In this document: positions 45,596 through 54,500 of the stretch, in pieces | How the letters are laid out: every line of letters begins with the position of its first letter | How positions within the stretch are numbered: the first letter of the stretch is position 1 | Origin: Bacteroidota bacterium | GTDB taxonomy: Bacteria; Bacteroidota; Bacteroidia; Bacteroidales; VadinHA17 | Direction of reading: 5' to 3' | Length of the DNA stretch: 64,000 bases | Assembly: GCA_016718875.1 (NCBI GenBank) | Contig: JADKBL010000003.1 | Location: 186,001-250,000, forward strand | Notes under the pieces: generated by a model | Told to the model about the DNA's origin: nothing | The model's input: only the letters and a program-made list of their open reading frames with translations | Database searches by the model: none | Position numbers and translations under genes: made by a program

Positions 45596-47175
45596 CAGCA
45601 GCCTTCCTTCTGATAACAGCAATTGTAATGTTCGGCCATATGGAGGATTTCCTCGGGGCCGCACTCCTCAGCAGGCCTCTCGTTCTGGGACCCCTCGTAG
45701 GTATTGTACTCGGCGATCCTGTCCAGGGGATAATCATTGGAGCTACCCTGGAACTTATCTTCATGGGAAACATAAAAGTCGGCGCGGCAATCCCTCCCGA
45801 TGTAATTACCGGGGGTGTACTGGGAACTGCATTTGCTATAATGTCAGGCAAAGGTGCTGAGATTGCCCTCGCAATTGCTGTTCCGGTGTCGATACTTGCC
45901 GAAATGGTAATCAGCGGATTGTTTGTCCTCCGGCCTGTCCTCAGCAGCAGGTTTGAAAAATATGCTGAAGAAGGAAATTACAGGGGAATTGAGATCCTGC
46001 ATGTAGCATCTGGGCTTACGAAGCCTCTGCTGATGGGGATTCTCACATTTCTTGCCCTTGTTCTTGGAGACCAGGTCATGAAATCATTTCTCGATTCAAT
46101 TCCTCCATGGGTGCAGTCGGGTCTGCAGGTGGCCGGTAATATGCTCCCCGCAGCAGGATTTGCCCTTCTTATGAACCTGATGTTCAACAAAAAGGTTGCC
46201 GCATACTTTTTCCTGGGATTCATCCTGGCAAGCTATCTGAAACTTCCGATGATAGCAATCGGTGGTCTTGGAGTAATACTGGCACTTATCATTACAGAGC
46301 TTTCAAATAAAACAAAAGTTACAGACGATTATGAATTTGAGGAGGAACCTGAAGTTGCCGCAGGGGAGGTTAAAAGTCCGGTTACAAAAGGTGATATCCG
46401 TAAAGTTTTTTTCAGATCGCTGGCTCTCGAGGCCAACTTCAATTTTGAGACCTGGCAGAACACAGGTTTTGCATTCTCAATAATACCTGTCCTTAAAAAA
46501 CTTTACAAAACAAAGGAACAGATGTCTGCTGCACTGAAGAGGCATTTACAGTTCTTCAACACTACTGCTCACGGATCAACGCTGATAATGGGAATAACAG
46601 CAGCTATGGAAGAACAAAATTCCCGGAAGGAGGATTTTGATACTGAATCGATAAATGCAGTAAAATCAGGACTGATGGGACCGCTTGCAGGAGTTTTCGA
46701 TTCTCTCTTCTGGGGCACGCTGAAAGTGATCGCCGCAGGTGTAGGTATCTCACTTGCAATAAACGGAAATATCCTCGGCCCGATTCTCTTTATACTTGTA
46801 TTCAACATACCTCATATTGCTCTCAGGTACAACCTTGCCTTTATCGGATATAATACCGGTAACAGGTTTCTGCAGAACCTCGCCAAAAGCGGAATAATGG
46901 ATAAGCTGACTACCGGAGCGACAATCCTCGGACTTATGGTAATAGGCGCCATGCCGGCAACACTGATGCCGGTAAGCACCCCGATAATGATAGGCACGTC
47001 AGGATCAGAGGTCGCCCTGCAGGGAATTCTCGATCAGCTGGTTCCCGGCCTTCTGCCGCTTGCTCTCACTTTCCTTACATTCTATTTTGTAAGGAGAAAT
47101 GTAAAGACAATATGGCTCCTCCTGGGCATACTTGCCCTGGGTTTTACAGGAAGCATCCTTCATATATTTGCCTGA
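45592..47175 (+). CDS. PTS mannose-family EIIC-EIID fusion permease
   Basis: Membrane protein of 527 residues joining two normally separate subunits. EIIC is residues about 1-240, with hydrophobic helices and the family block GPLVGIVLGDPVQGIIIGATLEL. A hydrophilic acidic linker (about 243-270, rich in Glu) follows. EIID is about 270-527: VFFRSLALEANFNFETWQNTG, LKRHLQFFNTTAHGSTLIMG, SGLMGPLAGVFDSLFWGTL. In known systems EIIC and EIID together form the channel and are separate proteins. The join is a continuous frame without a stop, and both halves look complete. It overlaps EIIB by 4 bp. Confidence 0.93.
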   Translation: MTAAFLLITAIVMFGHMEDFLGAALLSRPLVLGPLVGIVLGDPVQGIIIGATLELIFMGNIKVGAAIPPDVITGGVLGTAFAIMSGKGAEIALAIAVPVSILAEMVISGLFVLRPVLSSRFEKYAEEGNYRGIEILHVASGLTKPLLMGILTFLALVLGDQVMKSFLDSIPPWVQSGLQVAGNMLPAAGFALLMNLMFNKKVAAYFFLGFILASYLKLPMIAIGGLGVILALIITELSNKTKVTDDYEFEEEPEVAAGEVKSPVTKGDIRKVFFRSLALEANFNFETWQNTGFAFSIIPVLKKLYKTKEQMSAALKRHLQFFNTTAHGSTLIMGITAAMEEQNSRKEDFDTESINAVKSGLMGPLAGVFDSLFWGTLKVIAAGVGISLAINGNILGPILFILVFNIPHIALRYNLAFIGYNTGNRFLQNLAKSGIMDKLTTGATILGLMVIGAMPATLMPVSTPIMIGTSGSEVALQGILDQLVPGLLPLALTFLTFYFVRRNVKTIWLLLGILALGFTGSILHIFA

Positions 47176-47180
47176 TTAAC

Positions 47181-48893
47181 ATGAAAGGAACAGGCGTCTC
47201 TCCGGGTATTTCAATCGGCACTGCTTATGTGATCAGGAAGGCTCCTGCCGTCAATGCCATTACGAATACAATTGAGGAAAAAGACAAGCCTGCTGAGATC
47301 AGTAATTTCGACAAGGCAGTAAAGGAGGCAACAGGTGAAGTAAACAGGATCATTGATCTGAACAGATCCAGATTTAAACCGGAAGATATTGCCATACTTG
47401 AGACGCAGACGGAGTTTATCGGGGATTCACAGATAAGGTCAGATGTACAGGATAAGATCCTGAATGAAAACCTTCCCGCAGTTGTGGCTGTAAGAGAGGT
47501 TATACAATCGATGGTGCAGATGTTCGGTGAAATGGATGATGAGTACCTCCGGGCACGAAGAACTGATATTCAGGATGCAGGAAAAAGGATCATTAAGCAT
47601 CTTTTAAAGGATGATAGTGAGTCAGCCAGGCGCTATACTGAAAACACAATCTTAATTGCTGAGGACATCTCCCCTACAGATGCACTTTCAATAGACACCA
47701 GTCTTATATCAGGAATAGCCACAGTTGAAGGTGGCAGAACCTCACATGCTGCCATAATTGCCCGGTCGAGAGGAATACCTGCTGTTGCCGGCTGCGGCCC
47801 AACGCTTATGGAAATTGCTGATAACGATACAATAATTCTGGACGGATCAACGGGCGATATTTTAGTGAATCCGGATAATCATAAAATTGAAGAATACAGA
47901 AAAAAGAAGAAGATATCTGACCGGGAGAGTGAATCCCTGAAGCTGATCCGCGATAAGCCTGCAATAACTAAAGACGGAAGAAAAATCCACCTTTTGGGAA
48001 ATATAAGCAGTCATACCGAGCTTGAACATCTCTTTGAGTGCGGCGGAGAAGGTGTCGGATTGCTCCGTACCGAGCTTTTCTTCATGCAGCATGAAAAGCT
48101 TCCGTCAGAGGAAGAACAGTTTGAGTTTTACCTGCAGGTTGCCATAACGGCCGGCAAAAAGCCTGTTATAGTACGCACTCTCGATATAGGAGGTGATAAA
48201 CAGGTACCGTTCCTCAGTATCCCTGCAGAGAGTAATCCATTTCTCGGATATCGTGCAATACGCATATCCCTCGACAGAACTGATATTTTCCTGACCCAGA
48301 TCAGGGCAATCCTGAGAGCATCAGTATACGGCAATCTGAAAATCATGCTTCCGATGGTATCATGCCTTGACGAACTGAAGGCAGCGAAAACGCTAATTAA
48401 AAAAGCTGAATCAGAGCTATCAGATTCAGGTATAAGGTACAACAGCAAAATTGAAACAGGGATAATGCTTGAGATTCCCAGTGCTGCACTGATGACAGGA
48501 ATGCTTTCGAAAGAGTCTGATTTCTTCAGCATAGGTACAAACGACTTATGCCAGTACACAATGGCTGTTGACAGGATGAACAGAAAAGTTGCTTCCTTGT
48601 ACGATCATTTTAATCCGGGTTTTCTGCGTCTGCTTAAGACAGCAATTGATCAGGCACACGAGAAAGGAAAATCTGTTGGAATGTGCGGTGAAATGTCTTC
48701 AGATCCCCTTGCAGTAATTTTGCTGCTGGGAATGGGTCTTGATGAATTTTCAATGCCTGCATCTTCAATTCCTGTTGTAAAGCAGATTATCAACAAGGTT
48801 GATTATAAGGATGCGAAAGAGATTTACAACATAGCAATGACAATGGAAAGTTCCTCAGAAATAAGGGAGTATTTACAGGAAAAATCAAAATGA
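47181..48893 (+). CDS. ptsI: PTS Enzyme I (PEP-protein phosphotransferase)
   Basis: Cytoplasmic kinase of 570 residues from ATG 47181 (5 bp after the EIICD stop; an open frame to 47112 adds 23 residues that overlap EIICD and are not family-like). The N-terminal HPr-binding/phosphohistidine domain has His189 in GGRTSHAAIIARSRG. The PEP-binding barrel shows GVGLLRTELFFM, VRTLDIGGDKQVPF, FLGYRAIRISLD, LEIPSAALM, FSIGTNDLCQYTMAVDRMN and VGMCGEMSSDP, all normal for a full-length EI. It has no GAF or other fusion domain. It phosphorylates HPr with PEP as donor. Confidence 0.96.
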   Translation: MKGTGVSPGISIGTAYVIRKAPAVNAITNTIEEKDKPAEISNFDKAVKEATGEVNRIIDLNRSRFKPEDIAILETQTEFIGDSQIRSDVQDKILNENLPAVVAVREVIQSMVQMFGEMDDEYLRARRTDIQDAGKRIIKHLLKDDSESARRYTENTILIAEDISPTDALSIDTSLISGIATVEGGRTSHAAIIARSRGIPAVAGCGPTLMEIADNDTIILDGSTGDILVNPDNHKIEEYRKKKKISDRESESLKLIRDKPAITKDGRKIHLLGNISSHTELEHLFECGGEGVGLLRTELFFMQHEKLPSEEEQFEFYLQVAITAGKKPVIVRTLDIGGDKQVPFLSIPAESNPFLGYRAIRISLDRTDIFLTQIRAILRASVYGNLKIMLPMVSCLDELKAAKTLIKKAESELSDSGIRYNSKIETGIMLEIPSAALMTGMLSKESDFFSIGTNDLCQYTMAVDRMNRKVASLYDHFNPGFLRLLKTAIDQAHEKGKSVGMCGEMSSDPLAVILLLGMGLDEFSMPASSIPVVKQIINKVDYKDAKEIYNIAMTMESSSEIREYLQEKSK

Positions 48894-49156
48894 TAAAAAG
48901 AGACTTTATAATTATCGATCCGCTTGGCATGCATGCACGTCCGGCCACAGCACTGATCAAGCTGGCACGAAACTTCAGCTCGCTTATTACAATTCAGAAG
49001 AATGGCAGGTCAGTTCCCTTAAAAAGTATGGTGAACATTCTGAGCCTGGCTATAAAGGCAGGGGAGAGTGTTACAATTATAACAGAAGGTGAAGATGAAT
49101 CTGTTGCCATGGAAGCAATGGATCACTTTTTTACGGAAGAGATGAAGAACTTTTAA
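48890..49156 (+). CDS. ptsH: PTS phosphocarrier HPr
   Basis: Protein of 88 residues. The active His15 is in PLGMHARPATAL and the regulatory position Ser46 is present in VPLKSMVNILSLAIKAG. It relays phosphate from Enzyme I to EIIA. Ser46 would permit HPr-kinase control, but no kinase gene is seen in the window. It overlaps Enzyme I by 4 bp and is followed by the deaminase gene after 12 bp, so it appears to be a dedicated carrier. Confidence 0.95.
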   Translation: MIKRDFIIIDPLGMHARPATALIKLARNFSSLITIQKNGRSVPLKSMVNILSLAIKAGESVTIITEGEDESVAMEAMDHFFTEEMKNF

Positions 49157-49168
49157 TACTCAAAGACA

Positions 49169-49906
49169 ATGAAAATAACAATAACAGCCACTGAAAGGGA
49201 TTTTGATATTGCTGCAGCATGGAGGATAATCACTCAGATGCTCCTGAAATCAGACTCAGTAATAGGGTTGTCAACCGGACAGACAACTATCGGGATGCAC
49301 AGAGTAGTATCAGAGATATTCAGGCAGTACCCGTTTGATGTATCACGTATCACGCTTTTCAACGTGGATGAGCTGACTAATCTGCCGCGTGAATATTCAG
49401 GCAGCTGTTATACAATGATCAAAACCCAGCTGGCTGATCCCCTTGGTATTCCTGAGGAAAATTTCATTATGCCTCCGACAATGTCTGACAATTTTGAGGC
49501 GGAATGCATATTATTTGAAAAAAGGCTTGCTGAACGCGGAGGGGCTGATCTGCAGATGCTTGGCATTGGCTCAAACGGTCATATTGGCATCAATCAGCCG
49601 GGAACTCCCTTTGAAAGTGAGACATGGGTGTCGCCAATGGATCCTGATTTCGAGGCACGTGTCCGCCGCGAAACAAATGTATTACCGGAAACAGTACTCG
49701 GGGGATTAACAAGGGGAATCAAAAATATCATGTACACCCGCAAGCTTATTCTTGTAGCCAAGGGAGCACATAAGGCTGAAATCATCAAAAAGGCTGTACT
49801 CGGTCCGGTAACAACAGATATTCCTGCATCAGTTGTTCAGCTTCACCCTGATTGTGAAATTTTACTTGATGCAGCTGCAGCCTCACAAATAACCGGGAAA
49901 TTTTAA
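49169..49906 (+). CDS. NagB-family sugar-phosphate deaminase/isomerase
   Basis: Protein of 245 residues with the glucosamine-6-phosphate deaminase fold. The phosphate-binding GLSTGQTTIGMH, Asp67 in FNVDELTNL (the catalytic Asp72 equivalent) and His138 in GIGSNGHIGINQPG are present. The positions equivalent to E. coli Asp141 and Glu148 are Asn136 and Gln143. Asn at the first is common in Gram-positive NagB; Gln at the second is unusual. It ends the PTS operon, so it probably deaminates the imported amino-sugar 6-phosphate (glucosamine, galactosamine or related) into glycolysis. Altered chemistry, such as isomerisation or a different sugar, cannot be excluded. No NagA deacetylase is linked. Confidence 0.85.
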   Translation: MKITITATERDFDIAAAWRIITQMLLKSDSVIGLSTGQTTIGMHRVVSEIFRQYPFDVSRITLFNVDELTNLPREYSGSCYTMIKTQLADPLGIPEENFIMPPTMSDNFEAECILFEKRLAERGGADLQMLGIGSNGHIGINQPGTPFESETWVSPMDPDFEARVRRETNVLPETVLGGLTRGIKNIMYTRKLILVAKGAHKAEIIKKAVLGPVTTDIPASVVQLHPDCEILLDAAAASQITGKF

Positions 49907-49927
49907 AAGGAGTAAATAGAAATCTCC

Positions 49928-50722
49928 TCACTTCTTCTCAAAGACGTTACCTTTTTTGTCTGTTGCCACCACCCAGCGGAGAGCTGCTATTATAAGCTTA
50001 TCCTGTGTTGCATCGCCAAAAACGTTTTCATCATGACCCATGTTTACATAGATCATTCTGTAATCTGTGTTCGTCCAAACTACAGGCAAATCACCGTCGG
50101 GAATAATATCTTTTAATCCAAGTGGATAATTATCCGGTGAAAGTGATACAAGTACTTTGATATTCTTTTTTTCTCTTGGACTTGGTTTCCACTGGTACCA
50201 TTCGTTGATAGGTGAAATAAACGTTTCAGGCAATCCTTTGGTTACAGGATGATTAAGATCGTCAAACGTCACCTTTGCAGGCATAGGAGGCCAGTTGTTA
50301 CGGTAAAAAACTCCGCCGCCCAGAAAATCGAGCAGCCATGGCCATTTGGTATTCTTGTCGTTATAGGCAGCAACATGAAAACCAAACCAGCCGCCACCGT
50401 TTTCCATATATTTCTGAAATGCTTCCCTCTGTGCAGGACTGTGAGGAAAATCGTTAAGCATCATAACGAGTGAATAATCCTTAAGCTTTTCATCATTCAG
50501 ATCAGCCATATTGCTTGTGGTATCGAATACAAATCCGTTACCCTTGGTCAGATCTTTAAAAAAGAAAACAGCTGCTTTTGCAAAATCAACATGGTCTTTC
50601 TCAACCCTGTTTGAATAGAATGCAAGTACTTTAAACCTTGGAAACTGTGCATTCACTGCAACGCTTAAACACAGCATCAAAACTGATAAAAATAAAAGTC
50701 TGTTAATCTTCATAATTTTCAA
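49928..50722 (-). CDS. Secreted ThuA-domain protein (trehalose-utilisation-like)
   Basis: Protein of 264 residues with a Sec signal peptide (about 1-25, ending VNAQ) and a ThuA domain from about 28-255: FKVLAFYSNRVEKDHV, MMLNDFPHSPAQREAFQKYM, GGWFGFHVAAYND, LNHPVTKGLPE, MIYVNMGHDENVF. ThuA proteins have a class-I glutamine-amidotransferase-like fold. In rhizobia they act in 3-keto-disaccharide metabolism. Here they are exported. It is 21 bp after a second ThuA gene and reads in the same direction, convergent with the PTS operon (21 bp gap). Confidence 0.85.
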   Translation of the reverse strand: MKIMKINRLLFLSVLMLCLSVAVNAQFPRFKVLAFYSNRVEKDHVDFAKAAVFFFKDLTKGNGFVFDTTSNMADLNDEKLKDYSLVMMLNDFPHSPAQREAFQKYMENGGGWFGFHVAAYNDKNTKWPWLLDFLGGGVFYRNNWPPMPAKVTFDDLNHPVTKGLPETFISPINEWYQWKPSPREKKNIKVLVSLSPDNYPLGLKDIIPDGDLPVVWTNTDYRMIYVNMGHDENVFGDATQDKLIIAALRWVVATDKKGNVFEKK

Positions 50723-50743
50723 TTAAACATTAACCATTTACCA

Positions 50744-51520
50744 TTATTCCCCCGAAGTCCACTGAATAGCATTTGAAAACATCCTTGTAAAATCTTTTGA
50801 CTGAAGCAGTGATCCGTCATGACCCATCAGGAAATATACATTCCTTGCTTTCATCTTCGGATTTACCCAAACAACAGGGTGATCGCCCATTTTTATATCT
50901 GATGGAGGATTGTAGCTTGATTCATCAACAGTTGCCAGCACTTGAACATTGGGTCGCGGACTCTTATTATAAGTGTACCATTCGTCATTATCAAGAACAA
51001 ATGAGCCGGCAACACCTTTCATTACAGGATGTTTCAGGTTTTCAATAACCACTTTGCCTGATGCCTTGGCGGCAATATAATTATCGAAACGTATTCCGCC
51101 CATGAAATCGGAGAACCAGTTCCACATCGGGTAACCATCAAACTCCCCGAGAAGGGTGGCATGATGGAAACCAACCCATCCTCCCCTTCCCTCTTCAATA
51201 TATTTAACAAAGGCCGACATTGCTTTTTCGGGCCAGGTGTAAGGAGGATAGTCAAGCTGTATGAATACCTTGTAATTCTTCAGATACTCCTCATCGATCA
51301 CATTTGCCTTGTTGATCACCGTAATTCCGAGGTTGTTTTCAGCAGCATATTTCCCGAGCCAGTCGAGCGCTGCAGCAGCGAAACTTTCATGCTGGCCTCC
51401 TCTCTCAGTAAGAACAAGTATTTTGAAAGCCGGCTCCTTTGCATTCATCTTTCCCGGGAGCAGAATAAAAAAGGCTGCAAGCAGAAGTGTTGTGATTGCT
51501 TTTGACAGATTGATTTTCAT
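50744..51520 (-). CDS. Secreted ThuA-domain protein, second copy
   Basis: Protein of 258 residues with a Sec signal peptide (about 1-27). ThuA landmarks are FKILVLTERGGQHESFAAAALDWL, VFIQLDYPPYTWPEKAMSAF, GGWVGFHHATLLGEFDGYP, DEWYTYNKSPRPNVQVLATVDESSY, DHPVVWVNPKM and VYFLMGHDGSLL. It is closer to the ThuA domain inside the adjacent 1810-residue protein than to its other neighbour, because the DEWY..NKSPR and ATVDESSY blocks are shared. It lies 16 bp after that gene, so all three are probably one transcript. Confidence 0.85.
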   Translation of the reverse strand: MKINLSKAITTLLLAAFFILLPGKMNAKEPAFKILVLTERGGQHESFAAAALDWLGKYAAENNLGITVINKANVIDEEYLKNYKVFIQLDYPPYTWPEKAMSAFVKYIEEGRGGWVGFHHATLLGEFDGYPMWNWFSDFMGGIRFDNYIAAKASGKVVIENLKHPVMKGVAGSFVLDNDEWYTYNKSPRPNVQVLATVDESSYNPPSDIKMGDHPVVWVNPKMKARNVYFLMGHDGSLLQSKDFTRMFSNAIQWTSGE

Positions 51521-51536
51521 TTTTATATCTCTTTAA

Positions 51537-54500
51537 TTACTGTTTATCCGATGACATTGCGGCAACTGCCTGAAGAAACCAGCCTGTGTGAGGAATCCAC
51601 TGCTCACTCCATCTCCATTCATTGCCATTATCTTCCATTTTAAAATCTATCCCTGTTCCGTCACCTCTTCCATCCTTACCTGTAATCCCATTGGAAATAC
51701 CACCTCTGCCCGATCCGTGACCGTACATTGAACTCATATATGGAACATTGTTTGTGCCATAGCCGTACATCATGCATATATTGTAAGGATTGCAGCCAAG
51801 CACCCACGATACTGCACTGTTTGCAAATTCAGCCAGATCCTGCCTGACCCCGTACGCATAATCACCCTGATATACAAGTCGTCCTCCCACTATTGCAGCA
51901 GCAGCAAGTGATCCCAGTCGGGCATCTTCGCCCTGCCACCACCAGCCACTCTCATTCTCATGAGGGATAAAAAATCCGTTCATAACCTTGTCTTTATACA
52001 GGAAGCTCTGACGGGGATAACCGAAGGGATTTGGTACCTCCTTCGTTATCTGAAGGTTATAGTCAAGAGTTTTCCGGATTGTAGTCAGAGCTGTTTCACG
52101 GAAACCCGGATCACTCTCTTTGTCGAGATATCGTGCAAGTGCTATGACCGGAAGCCCTGCATCTGCAGCATGCCAGAAAGGCCGGTTTGAATCATTGGCA
52201 ATAAAATAACCCTGAGGTGATATTCTGCCGGCGAGGTTTGCTGCCCGTTTTCTTGCCTCATCCCTGTAAAGACTTTTTCCGGTAGTTATCCATAGCTCTG
52301 TAGCACCCATAAGGGCACAATAATCATCAATTATATTCTCCTTCCCGTCATCGGCATATTTCGGGCTGTTTGCAAGCAGGTGCTCAAAAGCTTTCTCGGC
52401 ACCATCGAGGTATTGTTTTGATGTGAAATCACCGCCAATGCCCCACCTTGCAATCCTTGCGAGTACGGCAACTCCCATTCCACCACCTTCCCTGAAACCG
52501 CACTGGTAATCGGAAGTGGTCTTGCTGTCAGCCAGAAGACCAACAACACGGCGTGCCTTTGGATCCCTGTTGAAATAGGTAAAAACAGTCATATAAAAAT
52601 ATCCCTCCGGTGAGAGTGAACGCATAATATAATCTGCTCCGTAAATAGCCTCTTTCTTCAGATTCTCAAGTGCATTAATTGAGTCAAGCATTTTACCGGC
52701 AGTTTCAGCAGTATTGATCATCGACCATGTTACCATCGGAGTCTGCTGGGGATTCATGAAATTGGTGTAAGCCAGGTGGGAGAAATATTTGCTGATATCG
52801 CCTGAGGCATCACACCATCCTCCCCGAAGGTCGACGGTTTTATCACTGCCAAAAAGCACAATGCTTTTATCGGCATCCAGTTCCTGTGGTGAATTAGCCC
52901 TCTGGTGAAAGAAGAAACCTGTAATAGCAGGTATTGATTTTTTCCCTAGCGCTTTATTCCCGATCTCAAAATCACAGGAGGAGTATTCCTTCCCATTATA
53001 CTTTAAAGTTACCTTGTAATATCCGGACTTCCGGAACTGTGTAAAATCTGCCTGTGAATAATAAACACCGGGAGACCACTCTTCAACCTGCATACCCTGT
53101 TTCAGGCTTCCGGAATACTCCTTCTTAAGTGTCACGGCATCGACAATGTCAAATGACAAAGATGAAGGAAATGGCTTGCTGCTTTTTACCATTGCTGTTT
53201 TTGGCCCGTTCAGGTCGTATGCCACCTGGTTAGCCAGGATTGTGATCTCCTGTTTCAATGAATTATCAATGGTCCTGATCTCTTTATCCTTTTCAGGATT
53301 GGCCGCCCACAGGATTGCATTCCGCATAAGCTTTGTGAAGTTAGGATCAGTGCATGCCAGTGTATCATGACCGATACCGATATAGACTGCTCTTTCATAT
53401 TTCTCATTGATCCATATCATAGGATGATCGCCCATAGGTATTTCCTGCTTATAAGAAGACTCATCGGCTGTAGCCAGAACGTGAACTCCGGCTCTCGGAC
53501 TCTTATTGAATTCATACCATTCATCATAAAACCTGAAAGAAGATGGAAGGTCCTTCGTAACCGGATGGTTCCGGTCCTCAACAAGTATAGTGCCTGTCTG
53601 CTTCGCAGGATGAGGAGAATAAATTATGTCTCCCATGAGATGCTCGAACCACATCCAGTAAGGTACACTTGTCCCTTTGAATTGAGTACCGGTGAGTCCG
53701 GCAGCGTGAACTCCCACCCAGCCGTTGCCTCTCGAAATAAAATGCTGGAGTGCGATCTGCTGATCCATTGTCATATCGAACGGAGCAAGGTGAAGCTGTA
53801 CAAATACCTTGTAATTAGAAAGGTTTTCCTCATTGATGAGGGAGGCATCCCTTGTTACAACAATTTCAAAATTATTGTCGGATGCTATTTTCTCAAGAAA
53901 AGCCTTACTCTTGATTATCATCGGATCATGATCAGGGTCCGCTGATGCGACTGCCAGTACTTTGAAGGCAGGAACCGGAACATATTTTGCAGAGTAAAGG
54001 GCCTCTCTTCCTGTTACAAAAAGACTCTTTTTATCCTTTCCCCCGAAGGCAACTGAATTCGGACGTTCAGGAATATGGATCATCCCCTTTTGTCTTCCTT
54101 CGCTGTTGAAGACGTAGATATCACCATCAGCTATATATACATCACCATTCTTTTCAGGAACTGAGAAGAACTCCCCTTTTTCGGCAAACCGCTGCATATT
54201 TGATACATTGCCCTGATCATCAACATCAAGCTTAACGGTCCTCTTGTCGTATTCATTACTCACATAAAGAGGCTTGCCTGGTATGGCTTCAGCAAGACCA
54301 GAAGAGCGGGCAAGATCATAGCATACCGGGATTATTGTAACACCATCCGGAGCGACCCAGCACTCTTCGTTGCTTTTCACCACAACCTTGTCAAAATCGT
54401 GGTAATCTCTCCACCTGTTAGTTGGATAGAGTGCCTTGTGTATTTTGCCGACCGATCCCATTTTTGCTTTTTTCAAAGGCTGAATTGTCTCGTCGGGATG

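Noticed and set aside
47112..47180. Upstream extension of Enzyme I
   Set aside because: It overlaps the EIICD 3' end and adds 23 residues unlike the family; ATG 47181 yields His189 at the standard position.
53367..53945. Plus-strand 192-codon frames inside the 1810-residue gene (also 55449-56027)
   Set aside because: They are antisense shadows of a long, domain-rich minus-strand gene and have no recognisable protein features.
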